Below the pieces are notes generated by a model, which was not told the DNA's origin, did no database searches, and saw nothing but the letters and a program-made list of their open reading frames with translations. Shown piece by piece: positions 44,464 to 54,455 of a stretch of 64,000 nucleotides of DNA. The DNA is from Selaginella moellendorffii (Eukaryota; Streptophyta; Lycopodiopsida; Selaginellales; Selaginellaceae): the NCBI RefSeq assembly GCF_000143415.4, contig NW_003314348.1, positions 310,422 through 374,421 on the forward strand, read 5' to 3'. Position 1 is the stretch's first letter. Each line of letters begins with the position of its first letter. The position numbers and the translations under genes were made by a program.

Positions 44464-45937
44464 ATGCTGTATGAGGCTCTCAAGCAATCCACGACAAAGA
44501 TGTCGCAACACCAAAGGCCGTCGCTTCCATCTCCTTCCCCGCATCATCACCAAGCGCTGTCCGATCCACAGAGAATTGCGAGCGGCTCTTCTCCCGGCGC
44601 TACGAGCTCTGGCGGCGGAGGAGGAGCAAGCAACAACGCCGTCTCGAATGCGGCGGCCGCCGCCGCTAAGCAGCGCCTCCGATGGACGCCGGACCTTCAC
44701 GAGCGATTCGTAGAGGCTGTTGGGCAGCTGGGAGGAGCCGACAGTAAGTTTCTCTTAGATCTCCGCTCCGAAACACTGTTGTGTGTTGCTTTCGGTCAGG
44801 AGCTACTCCCAAGGGTGTTCTTCGCGTAATGGGCGTGCAAGGACTCACAATCTATCATGTCAAGAGTCATTTACAGGTAGGGGGTGATTGGTTTAGCTCG
44901 TTTTTTCTATCCTGTCCTCTGCCAGTGATCATGATCTCTGGTGTCTCCGCAGAAGTACCGACTTGCGAAGTACATACCAGATCCGATGGGCGATGGTAAG
45001 TGTTCAACTAGTTAGATTTTCTGACCGGTCTGCTTCCTGTGCTTGAATGCATGGGAATGGCCCCGAGGGAATCCAGTTTGGAATTAAACTATGTCTGACA
45101 GGGAAATCGGACAAAAGGAGGCACCCGGATTTGCCGAGTCTCGGAGGATCGTAAGTTGGTGAATGGGTTTTTTCATGTAAACTTGCTACAACTCCCCCTC
45201 TCCTCTCAACAGTGTTCAGATCAACGAGGCATTGCGTATGCAAATGGAGGTACAAAAGAGACTTCAGGAGCAGCTCGAGGTAAGCTCTTTTCCGTGCTTT
45301 TATGATTTCTTCTCCTCCCGCGAGGACAGAGGGACACCGACTTAATATGCCCTGGATGGAAAAACCTGAAACGCAGGTGCAACGGCACCTGCAATTGCGA
45401 ATCGAAGCGCAAGGGAAGTACCTGCAGAAAATTATTGACGAGCAGAAGAAGATGAGTGGGGGTCTTGACAACCAGCCAGGTGCCAGTCCCGGATCGACGC
45501 AAGTTTTTAGCTCAGATATAACAGTCCAAGGCTCAGATCTCAAATACGAATTGACCGAGAGCGTACCAGGTCTGATGGATCCACCAGGAGGAGGGGGAGG
45601 TGGAGGTGGAGGAGGAGCTTTGCCAGCGATCACATCAGCGCTTTCGGCACTGGGATCAATGGCAGCTAACAACAGTTTGTCGCGAGAAAACTCGCCGGCG
45701 TCAGTCCCAAATCCTTTGGGAGCCAGTTACACTTTACTCAACAACAACAACAACAACAACAACAACATTAGGACCGATGACGCGGTAGTAGTATCACCGA
45801 GACACCAGGAATCAGTAGAAGAGTATCTCCATTCGAAATCTTTACAACAGCAGCAGCAACAGCAGTCTTACCTCCATTCGAGTTATTTGCAGTGTAACAC
45901 AGCAGGTATGCTTTTCAATCCTGTTTCCAGGAATTAA
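44464..45937 (+). CDS. MYB-CC transcription factor, PHL7-like
   Basis: Exons 44464-44743, 44800-44876, 44953-44995, 45102-45150, 45213-45279 and 45377-45937 with phase kept, giving 358 residues. The GARP domain is KQRLRWTPDLHERFVEAV, ATPKGVLRVMGVQGLTIYHV and KSHLQKYRLAKYIPD. The coiled coil reads ALRMQMEVQKRLQEQLE then VQRHLQLRIEAQGKYLQKII. YRLAKYIPD and this coiled coil are characteristic of the PHL7 branch. The N-terminus is His/Ser/Gly/Ala-rich; after the coiled coil come Gly, Asn and Gln runs. A further 54-bp GT-AG intron (45906-45959) is possible: if spliced, the protein ends GRLP at 45973 instead of SRN at 45937. A convergent PPR gene ends about 210 bp downstream. Confidence 0.9.
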
Positions 45938-46179
45938 GTTGGTTTCTGTTTTGGTGCAGGCAGGCTTCCATGACCACAAGACTGGCGAGAGTTTTCTGTA
46001 ATATGTAGGAGCTCTATAGCCGCCGCAGCAAACGACTTTGTCCACTTTGGTACGATCGTTTCTTGCCGCTTGTTGAAAGAATTGAGACTTTTGTAACCGC
46101 GGTCCTGCTGTATTTTTTTTTTTTTCTTCTAGACTTCTAGAATGGGAGAACGAGAAAAATATTATATCGGAGAGAAAGC

Positions 46180-48510
46180 CTACCAAAAGTCGGCGCAAGC
46201 GCACGCTCCATCTTGAAAGTGGTGAAAGCGATGAGCATCTCTCACAGTGATCGCCCTCTTGGCGATCCGGGACATGAACTTCGTGGCGGTGTGGCAGTCG
46301 GTGCACATCCGCAAGTTCTTCACCACGAAGAGAGGATCGCTCCTCCCGCGAGTGCTGATCATCCCAAACACCACCGCCAGCTTCTCGCTGTGGAAGCTCA
46401 GCGATTGCTCCTTCTCCTCGTCGTCGAAGTCGTGGAGTACGTTGCTCGTATCGGGTACGTATCCGGCCTCTCTCATCTTTGCATTGAAACTGTGGAGCTC
46501 GTCCAGGATCGCGCTGATTTCGGGGTGGTTTTTCCCTCCCGCCACGAACTCGTGAGCTCTACCTTTGATCGTGATGCTACTTAGACCCGCGGGCTTTCTT
46601 AAACGCCTGGCGTCCATAGCCTTCCTCACGGAAATCCCATCGCCGTGCTTACCAGCGGCATCGTAGAGCCTTGAGAGTAGCACGTACGGAGAGGAGCACA
46701 CCGGGTTGGCATTTGTGGCCCGGTGGGCGAGCCTGGCGCCACGGCCCACGTCTCCGTACGTACGGCAGCCCGCGAGGAGGGACTTCCACGCGGTGTATTC
46801 CGGCTGGAATGGCATGGCGTCCAGGAGATCCTCGCCGTCCATCAGTTGGCCCGTTCTGGCCAGAAGATCCACCATGCATGTGTAGTGGGCCGCGTGTGGA
46901 GCGAGCGCGAAATCTCCGACCAGCGAGAGGAAGTAGCGGTGCCCGAGATCGAGGAGGCCGGCGTGGCTGCAGGCGCTGACGATCGAGACGAATGTGACGG
47001 CGTCGGGATGGATCCCGGAGAGAATCGCGCGCTGGAAGAGATCGGCAGCTTCGCTGGCGCGGCCGCTCTGGGCGTAGGCGCCCAGCATCGCGTTGAGGAG
47101 GATCGCGTCGCAGAAGGCCATGGCGTCGAAGAGCGATCGCGCTTCGTCCAGGCGGCCGCATTTGGCGTAGAAGTTCACGAGCGCGGTGGCGAGGCTGGCC
47201 TCGACGAAGACGCTCTGGCTTGCAAGGAGGAGCTCTTCGTGGAGAAGTTTTCCCTCGCGCAGCGCCGTGAGGATCGTGCACGCATCCAGCGCGCTCACGA
47301 AGCTGATCCCGTCGGGGTGGATCCCTTCCAGATCCATGCCCGCGAAGATCCCCAGCGCCTGGCGAGCGTGGCCGTTCTGGGAGAACGCCGCCAGGAGCGC
47401 GTTCCAGGAGATCACGTCGCGCAGATCCCCGGCGCTGTCGAAGAGATCCTTGGCGCGAGCAATCTCGCCGTGGAGGCCATAGGCCGCGATCATCGCATTC
47501 ACCGCTGCCGCGTCCTTGATCGGGATCGCCTCGAACAGATCCCGGGCCTCTTGCAAGAAGCCGCTGTGGGCGAAGGCGGTGACGATCGCTGTCCAGATCA
47601 CTACGTCCGTGAGCGGCATCCGCTTGAAGAGATCCCACGCCCGGTGGAGATCGCCGCTGTGGACGCAGCCCTGGATCATCGCGATCCAGGATACCATGTC
47701 CCGGAAGGGCAGCGCCTGGAAGAGCTCAAGCGCGTCGGGGAGGCGATGGTTGCGACCCATCCCCGAGATCAAGGCGTTCCAGCACACCTCGTTCCACTGC
47801 GGCATCAAACCAAAGAGCTCGGTTGCGTTGTCAAGATGCCCGGCTTGGGCATATCCTGCAACCATGGTATTCCACGTCACCACGTTTCGTACGGGCGCCC
47901 GGTCAAAGATCTCTCGCGCGTGGGTACACAGGCATCTCTGTGTGTAACCCGCGATTAGCACATTCCACGTCGCTGCGTCGCGGATTTTCATGGTATTGAA
48001 GAGATTCCTTGCCTTGGCCAAGTTCCCCTGGCGGGCAAATGCTGAGATCAAGGTGTTATACGACACGGTGTTCTTGTACGGCATCTCGTCAAAGAAAAGC
48101 TTTGCATCTCGAAAGCTTCCATAGCGGGCGTAGGCAGAGAGCATCCCATTCCACGAGACGACGTCCTTGTTTGGCGTCCAATCGAAAGTTCTTGCTGCGA
48201 GAGCCAGATGCCCGTTCTGGGCATATGCTGCGACCATGACATTGTGAGAGAATGCGGTCGGGTTCCGGATAGAATCGAAGCAGGCGACGGCGTCGGCCAC
48301 GCAGCCGCATCGTCCGTACATCTGCACGAGTAATGTGCCCAGCAGGGTGTGGCGATCCGAGCCAAGCCGCCGGAGTTCCGAGTGGATGCGCTTGCCATTG
48401 GCGAGATCCCTGGACAGGCAGCACTGGCGAAGCGGCGACGCATATATCGATTCATCGCGGTGGCTGGATTCCTTGCAGAAAGATCGCCGAGCGATGTCCC
48501 GGCATTTCAT
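46180..48510 (-). CDS. PPR protein with DYW-type cytidine deaminase domain (RNA editing factor)
   Basis: A single-exon gene of 776 residues. About residues 20-560 are PPR repeats mainly of the 31-residue S type (RNVVTWNTMVAGYAQAG, KDVVSWNGMLSAYARYG), with some L/P-type motifs near the end (GIHPDGISFVSALDACT). E/E+ motifs follow (YTAWKSLLAGCRTYGDV), then a PG-box-like KPAGLSSITIKGRAHEFV. The DYW domain has the deaminase zinc site HSEKLA (HxE) and CTDCH (CxxC), and the second zinc motif HRFHHF...CACADFW. It ends in DFW rather than DYW. Such proteins change specific organellar C to U. The organelle and target cannot be told; no clear transit peptide. Start ATG at 48510. Confidence 0.94.
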   Translation of the reverse strand: MKCRDIARRSFCKESSHRDESIYASPLRQCCLSRDLANGKRIHSELRRLGSDRHTLLGTLLVQMYGRCGCVADAVACFDSIRNPTAFSHNVMVAAYAQNGHLALAARTFDWTPNKDVVSWNGMLSAYARYGSFRDAKLFFDEMPYKNTVSYNTLISAFARQGNLAKARNLFNTMKIRDAATWNVLIAGYTQRCLCTHAREIFDRAPVRNVVTWNTMVAGYAQAGHLDNATELFGLMPQWNEVCWNALISGMGRNHRLPDALELFQALPFRDMVSWIAMIQGCVHSGDLHRAWDLFKRMPLTDVVIWTAIVTAFAHSGFLQEARDLFEAIPIKDAAAVNAMIAAYGLHGEIARAKDLFDSAGDLRDVISWNALLAAFSQNGHARQALGIFAGMDLEGIHPDGISFVSALDACTILTALREGKLLHEELLLASQSVFVEASLATALVNFYAKCGRLDEARSLFDAMAFCDAILLNAMLGAYAQSGRASEAADLFQRAILSGIHPDAVTFVSIVSACSHAGLLDLGHRYFLSLVGDFALAPHAAHYTCMVDLLARTGQLMDGEDLLDAMPFQPEYTAWKSLLAGCRTYGDVGRGARLAHRATNANPVCSSPYVLLSRLYDAAGKHGDGISVRKAMDARRLRKPAGLSSITIKGRAHEFVAGGKNHPEISAILDELHSFNAKMREAGYVPDTSNVLHDFDDEEKEQSLSFHSEKLAVVFGMISTRGRSDPLFVVKNLRMCTDCHTATKFMSRIAKRAITVRDAHRFHHFQDGACACADFW

Positions 48511-48645
48511 CTACATCCTCGCCATAGTAGAACGCCACGTCAGATGGCACATCAGCTAAATTTACTGGTGATGTGGCATGCCACGTTTTAGTTTTTGCTT
48601 AGTCATTAGAGGTTCATGTCATTAGGGTGCGGTGTAGGATAGAGC
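48511..48645. promoter_or_regulatory. 135-bp divergent promoter between the DYW PPR and LCAA genes
   Basis: The two start codons are 135 bp apart on opposite strands. The region has GCCACGTCAG at 48533 and GCCACGTTTT at 48580, both ACGT-core elements, and no clear TATA box. Confidence 0.5.
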
Positions 48646-49416
48646 ATGGCGATGGCCACTACTACGGCTGGGGCGATGGCTTGCACGATGCCCCAAGCGC
48701 GGCATTACAATGCCGCTGGAATTTGTGGTAGAGTAGCCGCTCCTAGGGCTTGTCCACGGCCGATTTCGCGATCTCACGCTCTCGGAAGCACCAGCGCTGG
48801 AGGATTTCGGCCTCTCAGAGCAGTTGCGACTGCGGATCCAGCGGCTTCTTCTTCCCCATCGTCGGCAGTGCAACAGGTTCGTGATTTCTAGATTGATGGA
48901 AGAAAGCAAACACGAAATTGTGATTCCAGAAGAAGCAGTATCACTTCTTGCTGGCCAACGCGAAGTTCATGCTGGACGAGGAGGAGCATTTGCAGGAGCT
49001 CTTGAGAGAGCGCCTCCGGAACTACGACGAGCGTAACAAGGAGCAAGATTTCTGGCTGGTGATAGAGCCCAAGTTCGTGGAGAAATTCCCAGAGATGTCG
49101 GCTCGGCTCAACCGGCCCGCTGTGGCTCTCGTCTCCACTGACCCCGTCTGGATCACGTAAGTTCTTCTACGCTAGTTTTTCTTTCGCTCTCCTCTCTAAT
49201 CAATCGATCTTCGTGGATTGGATTGGATTCATGGAGCACAGATTCATGAAGCTCAGGATCGATCGCGTCTTGAAGGGCGTGATCGAGGCGGAAAGCTTGT
49301 CGGAAGTGGCGGAATCGAATCCAATCGACGTCCAGTTCGATCGGCCGGACAAATGGACAGCGCCATATCCAAAGTATGAGACTGGATGGTGGACTCCATT
49401 TTTGCCCCCAAAGTAA
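48646..49416 (+). CDS. LCAA: LCAA/YCF54-like subunit of Mg-protoporphyrin IX monomethyl ester cyclase
   Basis: Three exons: 48646-48876, 48930-49156, 49242-49416; 210 residues. Residues about 1-75 are Ala/Ser/Arg-rich with few acids, consistent with a chloroplast transit peptide. The Ycf54 domain follows: YHFLLANAKFMLDEEEHLQE, DFWLVIEPKFVEKFPEMSAR, RPAVALVSTDPVWITFMKLR, ending WTAPYPKYETGWWTPFLPPK. These match the plant LOW CHLOROPHYLL ACCUMULATION A protein closely. LCAA/Ycf54 stabilises or assists the aerobic cyclase (CHL27/AcsF), which makes the fifth ring of chlorophyll, at plastid membranes. Exon 1 ends at a codon boundary right where the mature domain starts, a common transit-peptide layout. 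It shares a short divergent promoter with the DYW PPR gene. Confidence 0.93.
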
Positions 49417-50020
49417 ATGCGGGAGAATATTCCGCGAACGTTTTCACTCGCATATGCTCCAGAATCTTGCCTTGTAGCATATACTCTAGAATCTTGCGAC
49501 ACGTGTATCAATGACATTGCAACGTTTAGGCTAAATATCCACAAAGCAATTTGGGCGGGGCGATTTTTCCAGTTCGCGCGCGAGCGCGGCAAGCGATTTG
49601 TCGGAATCGAACCCTGATTTTCAGTTTGTCTTTCTTGCTGGGGCGGCGCTCGTGGTTCCTCGCGATTGATCGATCCATCCATCGTCCATCGGCCACCAGG
49701 TTAGTTTTTTAGGTCTTCCATCCATCTGCGCCATCTTCTTGCACAGTGGAATCAAAAGGATTTCCTCTCTTTTCTTTCCTTTCTTCCTTTTTTTCTCGGT
49801 CTCTTGGGATGATTAGGACAGGGTTTTACTTTTGACCGTGATAGCATTTTCTTTTGTGGGTCGATCCATCCGTTCTACGGCACTGTAAAGTCATTTAGTC
49901 AGAAGAGAGCTAAAAAATCGTTTTTTTTTTGTTCTTTGCTAGGCTGCATTCGATCTATAGCACTGTTTAGTCAGAAGAGAGCTATAAAATTTGTTCTTTG
50001 TTAGGCAGAAGGAGAGAAGT
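49417..50020. other. Intergenic region and probable intron-containing 5' leader of the next gene
   Basis: A donor at about 49699 and acceptors at about 49943 and 50004 suggest a 5'-UTR intron. The acceptor region is tandemly duplicated: GCACTGT...TTTAGTCAGAAGAGAGCTA...GTTCTTTG(C/T)TAGGC occurs at about 49880-49945 and again at 49958-50006. Confidence 0.5.
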
Positions 50021-51010
50021 ATGCATTCAAATAGTCTTCTCAAGGCGGCACTCAAGCACAGGAATCTGCCACCCAACGTAATAGCAAAGCGAGAGAACGA
50101 GGTTTCTGACGGGGAAGGCTCTGCAAACTCGCCCTCTCAACCGGCGGTGAAGAAGGCCGCCATCGCCGCTCCTCCTCCGCCTCCTCCGGTGGTCAAGAGA
50201 TCCTGCCTTTGCGCGCCGACGAGCCATCCCGGATCGTTTCGCTGCCGCTTCCACCGCTCCAGGCAGAGGCAATGGGCTGGGAGGCCTCTCAGCTCCGCGA
50301 TCAAGACATTGCCAAGGCCGAGCACCAGCGAAGGCGTGTTGTCATCATCGTCCAGCACCGCCACCACCACCACCACCACCACCACCACCAGCAGTAGCAA
50401 AGGGGCTGTTCTTCCTTTTAAGAAGTTCGTCCCGGTGCGAAGCAGCATTAGTGCGCATGAGACAACGAGGCCGAGCAGGCTGAGTCGAATGGAAGTTGCT
50501 GCTTCAGTAAGTTCCAACTCTGAGACAAGTGCTTCTCGGTGAGTTTTTCCTTGTCTAGAGTTTTCTCATTATCTTTCGGATGCACATGTGTTCTTTCGAA
50601 TCACGTTGGATAGTTTCTCAAGGTTGTGCGAATTGCGAATGCAGGTGTAGCACACCCGGAAGCTGCAATTTGGATGCGACGGTGTCACAACTGGAGCAGA
50701 TCGTCAAGGATGAAGGTGAGTTTTACGTTCTTTTTTCGTGTCTTGAGTTTGATCCAGAACGAGAGAATGTTTTTGTGAGATTCAGGGAGCGCCGAGAAGG
50801 TTCAGGATGTGGTTGAAATCACGAGCAATACTGCAGTCCTCGAAGACGACTACAAATGTGCCTTGCGAGTCATTCAAATCTCCCAGACCGCCTCCGAGTT
50901 TGCTACGGACCATCCAGTAAGAAACTGACAGCCGTGGTTTTAGCTCAACTTGTTCTCTTCATTCTTCTTTTTTTTTCCCCTTCTCTCAGGTTGAAGTAGC
51001 CAGCTTGTGA
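50021..51010 (+). CDS. Unrecognised Ser/Thr-rich protein with a CLC-type Cys motif
   Basis: Exons 50021-50538, 50645-50715, 50786-50916 and 50990-51010, GT-AG with phase kept; 246 residues. The N-terminus (LLKAALKHRNLPPN) is followed by a poly-Pro run and then SCLCAPTSHPGSFRCRFHR, a Cys/His motif also known from small plant serine-rich proteins. A Ser/Thr-rich stretch with a run of nine Thr follows. The second to fourth exons encode an acidic helical tail with two Cys (CSTPGSC) and no known domain. If the first intron is retained, the protein ends at 50542 (173 residues). Function unknown. The start is the first ATG after the probable 5'-UTR intron. Confidence 0.65.
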
Positions 51011-51170
51011 GCTCTGATTCTTCCTTTAGTGTACATACAATCTTCATAAATACATAAAAAAGTATTCGGTGAGCATGTAGTTATTCTCAAGTTTAATCAA
51101 CGCTTTCAAAGAAACAATTCATACAAATTTTATCATACAAATTTTATTGATCGTAGTTGTGCGCACAATT

Positions 51171-51637
51171 CTATCCGCTGTTTACGAGGGCTAGCAGCAG
51201 CGCGAGAAGAACAAGGAGGAGGCGAGTAATCTGCGTTGGATCGGGAAGCTGTGGAGCGCAAGCTAGCAGCTGATTTATCACAGTGGTGAGCAAGGGAAGA
51301 CTGGATGCACCGACAGGAGCCAGATTTCCCGAAAGTAATGCGAGCAGGATGCTCGAGAGCTGTTGCACCAGCGCCGAGATTGATCCTCCATTCAGGAAGG
51401 ACTGCAAGATGGGGAGCACATTCGCAGTGAGAGACTCGTCGGCTCCGCCAACTGTGAGGAGGAGATCCTGGAGGGCTGCTGTCGAGCAATTGCCTGAAGT
51501 CGGACTTGGTGCTGCCATAGTTCACACTTAAGCTTAAAGAAAAGAAAGAGAGAAAAGAGCTGCAAACCTGTCTGCGCAACGGATGAATTGATCATATACA
51601 CCAGAACTACAAGAACCATAGTCATTACTCGCGCCAT
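51171..51637 (-). CDS. Small secreted two-Cys protein, copy A
   Basis: Two exons, minus strand: 51568-51637 and 51171-51511, joined by a GT-AG intron; 136 residues. Exon 1 encodes a signal peptide (MARVMTMVLVVLVYMINSSV, cut probably after AQT). The mature protein has GNCSTAALQDLLLTVGG, LTANVLPILQSFLNGGSISA, LLTTVINQLLACAPQLPDP, two Cys in all, and ends in a Leu-rich helix (LLLVLLALLLALVNSG) that could be a membrane anchor. Choosing the acceptor inside ATGGCAG is needed to keep frame; later acceptors give stops. A TATATAAAT box lies about 35 bp upstream of the start (51671-51680). Copy B at 52734-53243 has the same structure. The family is not recognised; apoplastic or cell-surface location is inferred. 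Confidence 0.72.
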
Positions 51638-52039
51638 TTGGGGTTGATGTTGGAGCAATCCGAGCAGCAATTTATATAGAGCTCCTTTCAAGATTCTTGC
51701 TTGTTATGGACACCAGTGTTGAATGGATGAGTGTACTGCTCACTTGCAGCAGCAGCTCAGCTAATAGTTTCCCGATTTCAGAACGAGATTCTCAAAGGCT
51801 CGAAGTATGAGAAGGAAGCTTTCTTCTGTGCTTTGAGAATACATTAGGACATTGAAGTTTACTAATGAAATAGTTAATTTAGATATTGTATACATTTAAT
51901 TATATTATTTCGTGATAGAACACTCATCCATTTGACGGACTTCTGGATGTTTGGAATCAAGCAATTTATATTAGAGCACTCAAACACTTTTCTTTCTTTT
52001 CGTGCGTGACTCAAGATTTTGAAAAGCTTTATGTGGCAG

Positions 52040-52190
52040 TAGCAAGCCTGAGTTCGGAGCTGATGAGCCCTTCACTAAGCTTCTTGCTTACATTCCTTTT
52101 TGGGAGGTTTTGCTCCTAGTGTTCCCTTGATCACCACTGCTGTAAATCAGTTGTTAACTGTTGTAAATTAGTTACTAGCTTCATTGTGGA
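52040..52190 (+). pseudogene. Broken inverted third copy of the small secreted protein
   Basis: On the plus strand, opposite to copies A and B, the frame reads a SLSFLLTFLF-like helix and, after a frame change near 52100, GGFAPSVPLITTAVNQLLT. This matches GGSAPVSPSSVPLITTAVKQLLA of copy B. The 5' exon and the Cys-containing ends are not found. Confidence 0.55.
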
Positions 52191-52733
52191 TTTGTTAAGA
52201 TCTTATCCCTTACACCCTAAACCAACTGGTTAAAGGGGTGATGACTTGATTGTAAGGCTTTTTCTTTATCCTATTATCCTGACCTGGTGCCTAACAGGAT
52301 CCAACACAAATTGCTCACCTCCTTATTCTTTTTGTGCTGCTGCTAGCCTTAGTAAAGAGCAGAGAGAGTTATGACACTTCTCCATAAATATTTTATTTAG
52401 ATTTACGTTGGTGCAGCTTTATTGATTTGCTTGTGTACTGTGGACTTCTAGTTCTGCAAAATCTAATCATTTGTATCTACCAGTTTAGTTTAGCCATGAG
52501 TTTTTCTCATGGTAACATCTACCAGAGCAACGGTAGCAAGTACAACCCAGCTCTGCCTGGCAGTGATGAATTCTTAGAAGCAGCAGCACTGGGCCAATAA
52601 CATTCGCTATGATCAATAACAACATATCAACCCCAAGTTCTTCAACAAAAACTTGGGAAATTTTTACCTTTGGTGTTACTTCAATAAGGGTAAAATATAT
52701 TAGGCATTAAACTTTACATGTTTTTGGATAATT

Positions 52734-53243
52734 TTATCCGCTCTTTACGATGGCCAGCAGCAGAGCAAGAAGAACAATTACGAGGCGAGTAATCTGTGTT
52801 AGATCCGCAATCTGTGAAGCACAAGCTAGCAGCTGCTTTACAGCAGTGGTGATCAAAGGAACACTGGATGGACTGACAGGGGCCGAACCTCCTAACAGGA
52901 ATGCAAGCAGGAAGCGTAACAGCTGTTTCAACAACGCAGCTATTGATCCTCCATTCAGGAAGGTCTGCAAGATGGGGAGCACATTCATAGTGAGGGACTC
53001 ATCAGCTCCGCCGGCCATGAGAAGGAGATCTTGGAGGGCTGCTGTCGAACAATTGCCTGAACCTGAACTTGGTGCTGCCATAGTCAACCCTTTTCAAAAT
53101 CTCGCCGAGTTGCGACAAACAGAAGGAAAAGCGAATTGTTTGAGTAGCAAACCTGGGCTCGTCCCAGCAGCAGATGAATCGACCATGTACATCAGAGTTA
53201 TAAGAGCCAGTGTTGACAAGAATACTGGGGAAGAGAGCGCCAT
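52734..53243 (-). CDS. Small secreted two-Cys protein, copy B
   Basis: Two exons, minus strand: 53153-53243 and 52734-53074; 143 residues. The signal peptide (MALSSPVFLSTLALITLMYM) differs clearly from copy A, while the mature part is close: GNCSTAALQDLLLMAGGADE, LTMNVLPILQTFLNGG, VPLITTAVKQLLACASQIAD and a Leu-rich tail ending LLALLLAIVKSG. Both Cys are kept. The intron is at the same position and phase as in copy A, so the pair arose by tandem duplication. A TATAAAT element lies about 35 bp upstream of the start (53276-53286), in a context (AATTGCTTGATCG) similar to copy A. Function unknown. Confidence 0.72.
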
Positions 53244-53469
53244 TGCTTGGGTTTAGATGTTTGGAGCGATCAAGCAATTTATATTCGGCACGCTCCTAGG
53301 AGAGAGTGTTAAGTTGTTGCCAAACACGTTGAAATAATTGGTTTGAAGGTAGGTTTATCTCAATGTAATTAGTTTTTACAACCCCCGTTTGTTTAAACGC
53401 GGTTGAGTGTAAATTAGGGCAACAGTTCTTCTCCCTTTTGTTTGCCTTGTGGTTTCCATTTTGGCGAGA

Positions 53470-54352
53470 ATGAGCAGGAAGCCCGGGGATTGGGACTGCC
53501 CCTTCTGCGACCATCTCAATTTCAGCCGCCGCGATTCCTGCCAGCGCTGCGGCGAGCCACGCCCCATGTCCGAGCGGCCCCGCGATGTGGAGTTCATCGG
53601 CAACAGCAGCGGCGGCGGCGGCGGCGGCGGCATGAGGGGTGGATCTTACGGCTTTGGCGGCGGCGGGGGCGGCGGCCGCTCCTCCCTGGCCGGATTCCCG
53701 GCCGAGGATGTGAGGCCCGGGGATTGGTACTGCGTCGAGTGCAATGCGCACAATTTCGCGAGCAGGACGGGGTGCTACAAGTGTGGCGCGTTCCGCGACC
53801 ACGACGGCGAAGTGGGCATCGATCGCAGGTTCGATCCTTCCTCGGACCGCCGAGACTCGTCCTCGTCCTTCTCATCCAGGAGGTATTTTACCTCGCCTTC
53901 TTCCTCGGCCTCCTCGTATGCTAGCGCCGGTGCCGGGGGTGGTGGTGGCGGCGGCGGCTTTGGCAGGTCCGTGTGGAAGTCGGGGGACTGGATATGCCCG
54001 AGGTACTTCTCTTCACAAAACTCTCTTTTGCCAGGATTCTTTATCTTTCGAGAGAAAGGTTCTCCTTTTTCTCTCTCTCTCTTCTTTTTTCTCTTTGCTA
54101 CAGTTTCTTTGTTTCTCCGTTTTGTTTGGCTATGGAACTGGCATTTTCTTTCGTGAATTGATGCTTCAATGGAGGCTGACAAGGCTTTCTTTGGATTTTG
54201 CCAGAACCGGCTGCAAAGAGCACAACTTCGCCAACAGGGTCGAGTGCTTTAGGTGCAATGCTCGTCGCGAGCCAGGTGAGTTGGAAAAAAAACCGACTTT
54301 GTTTCTTTTCTCTTGTCGTTGCTGATGGATCCCTCGTCGTACAGGCATGTAA
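53470..54352 (+). CDS. RanBP2-type zinc-finger protein with three fingers
   Basis: Exons 53470-54002, 54205-54275 and 54345-54352; 203 residues. Three RanBP2-type fingers of the pattern GDW-x-C-x2-4-C-x3-N-F-x6-C-x2-C are present: GDWDCPFCDHLNFSRRDSCQ RCG (near residues 7-30), GDWYCVECNAHNFASRTGCYKCG (about 85-108) and GDWICPRTGCKEHNFANRVECFRCN, the last split by an intron after ICPR. Gly-rich and Ser-rich linkers separate them. Plant proteins of this type bind single-stranded RNA or act in organelle editing complexes; no transit peptide is evident here, so nuclear or cytosolic RNA binding is the safer inference. ATG at 53470 is the first in frame. The last exon adds only GM and the stop. FTSHI4 ends about 100 bp downstream in convergent orientation. 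Confidence 0.86.
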
Positions 54353-54455
54353 ATTTGATAACAATTCCAACACGGATGTGATTTGTCCCGGCAGCCGCAT
54401 TTGTGTCTCTCTCGTCCAGCATCGAGAAGAAGGTGAAACTCCGTTACCAAGAAGA

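Noticed and set aside
46723-47958. 411-codon plus-strand open frame
   Set aside because: It is antisense to the DYW PPR gene. The high GC and regular repeat of the PPR coding strand leave the opposite frame open; no motif or ATG context supports it.
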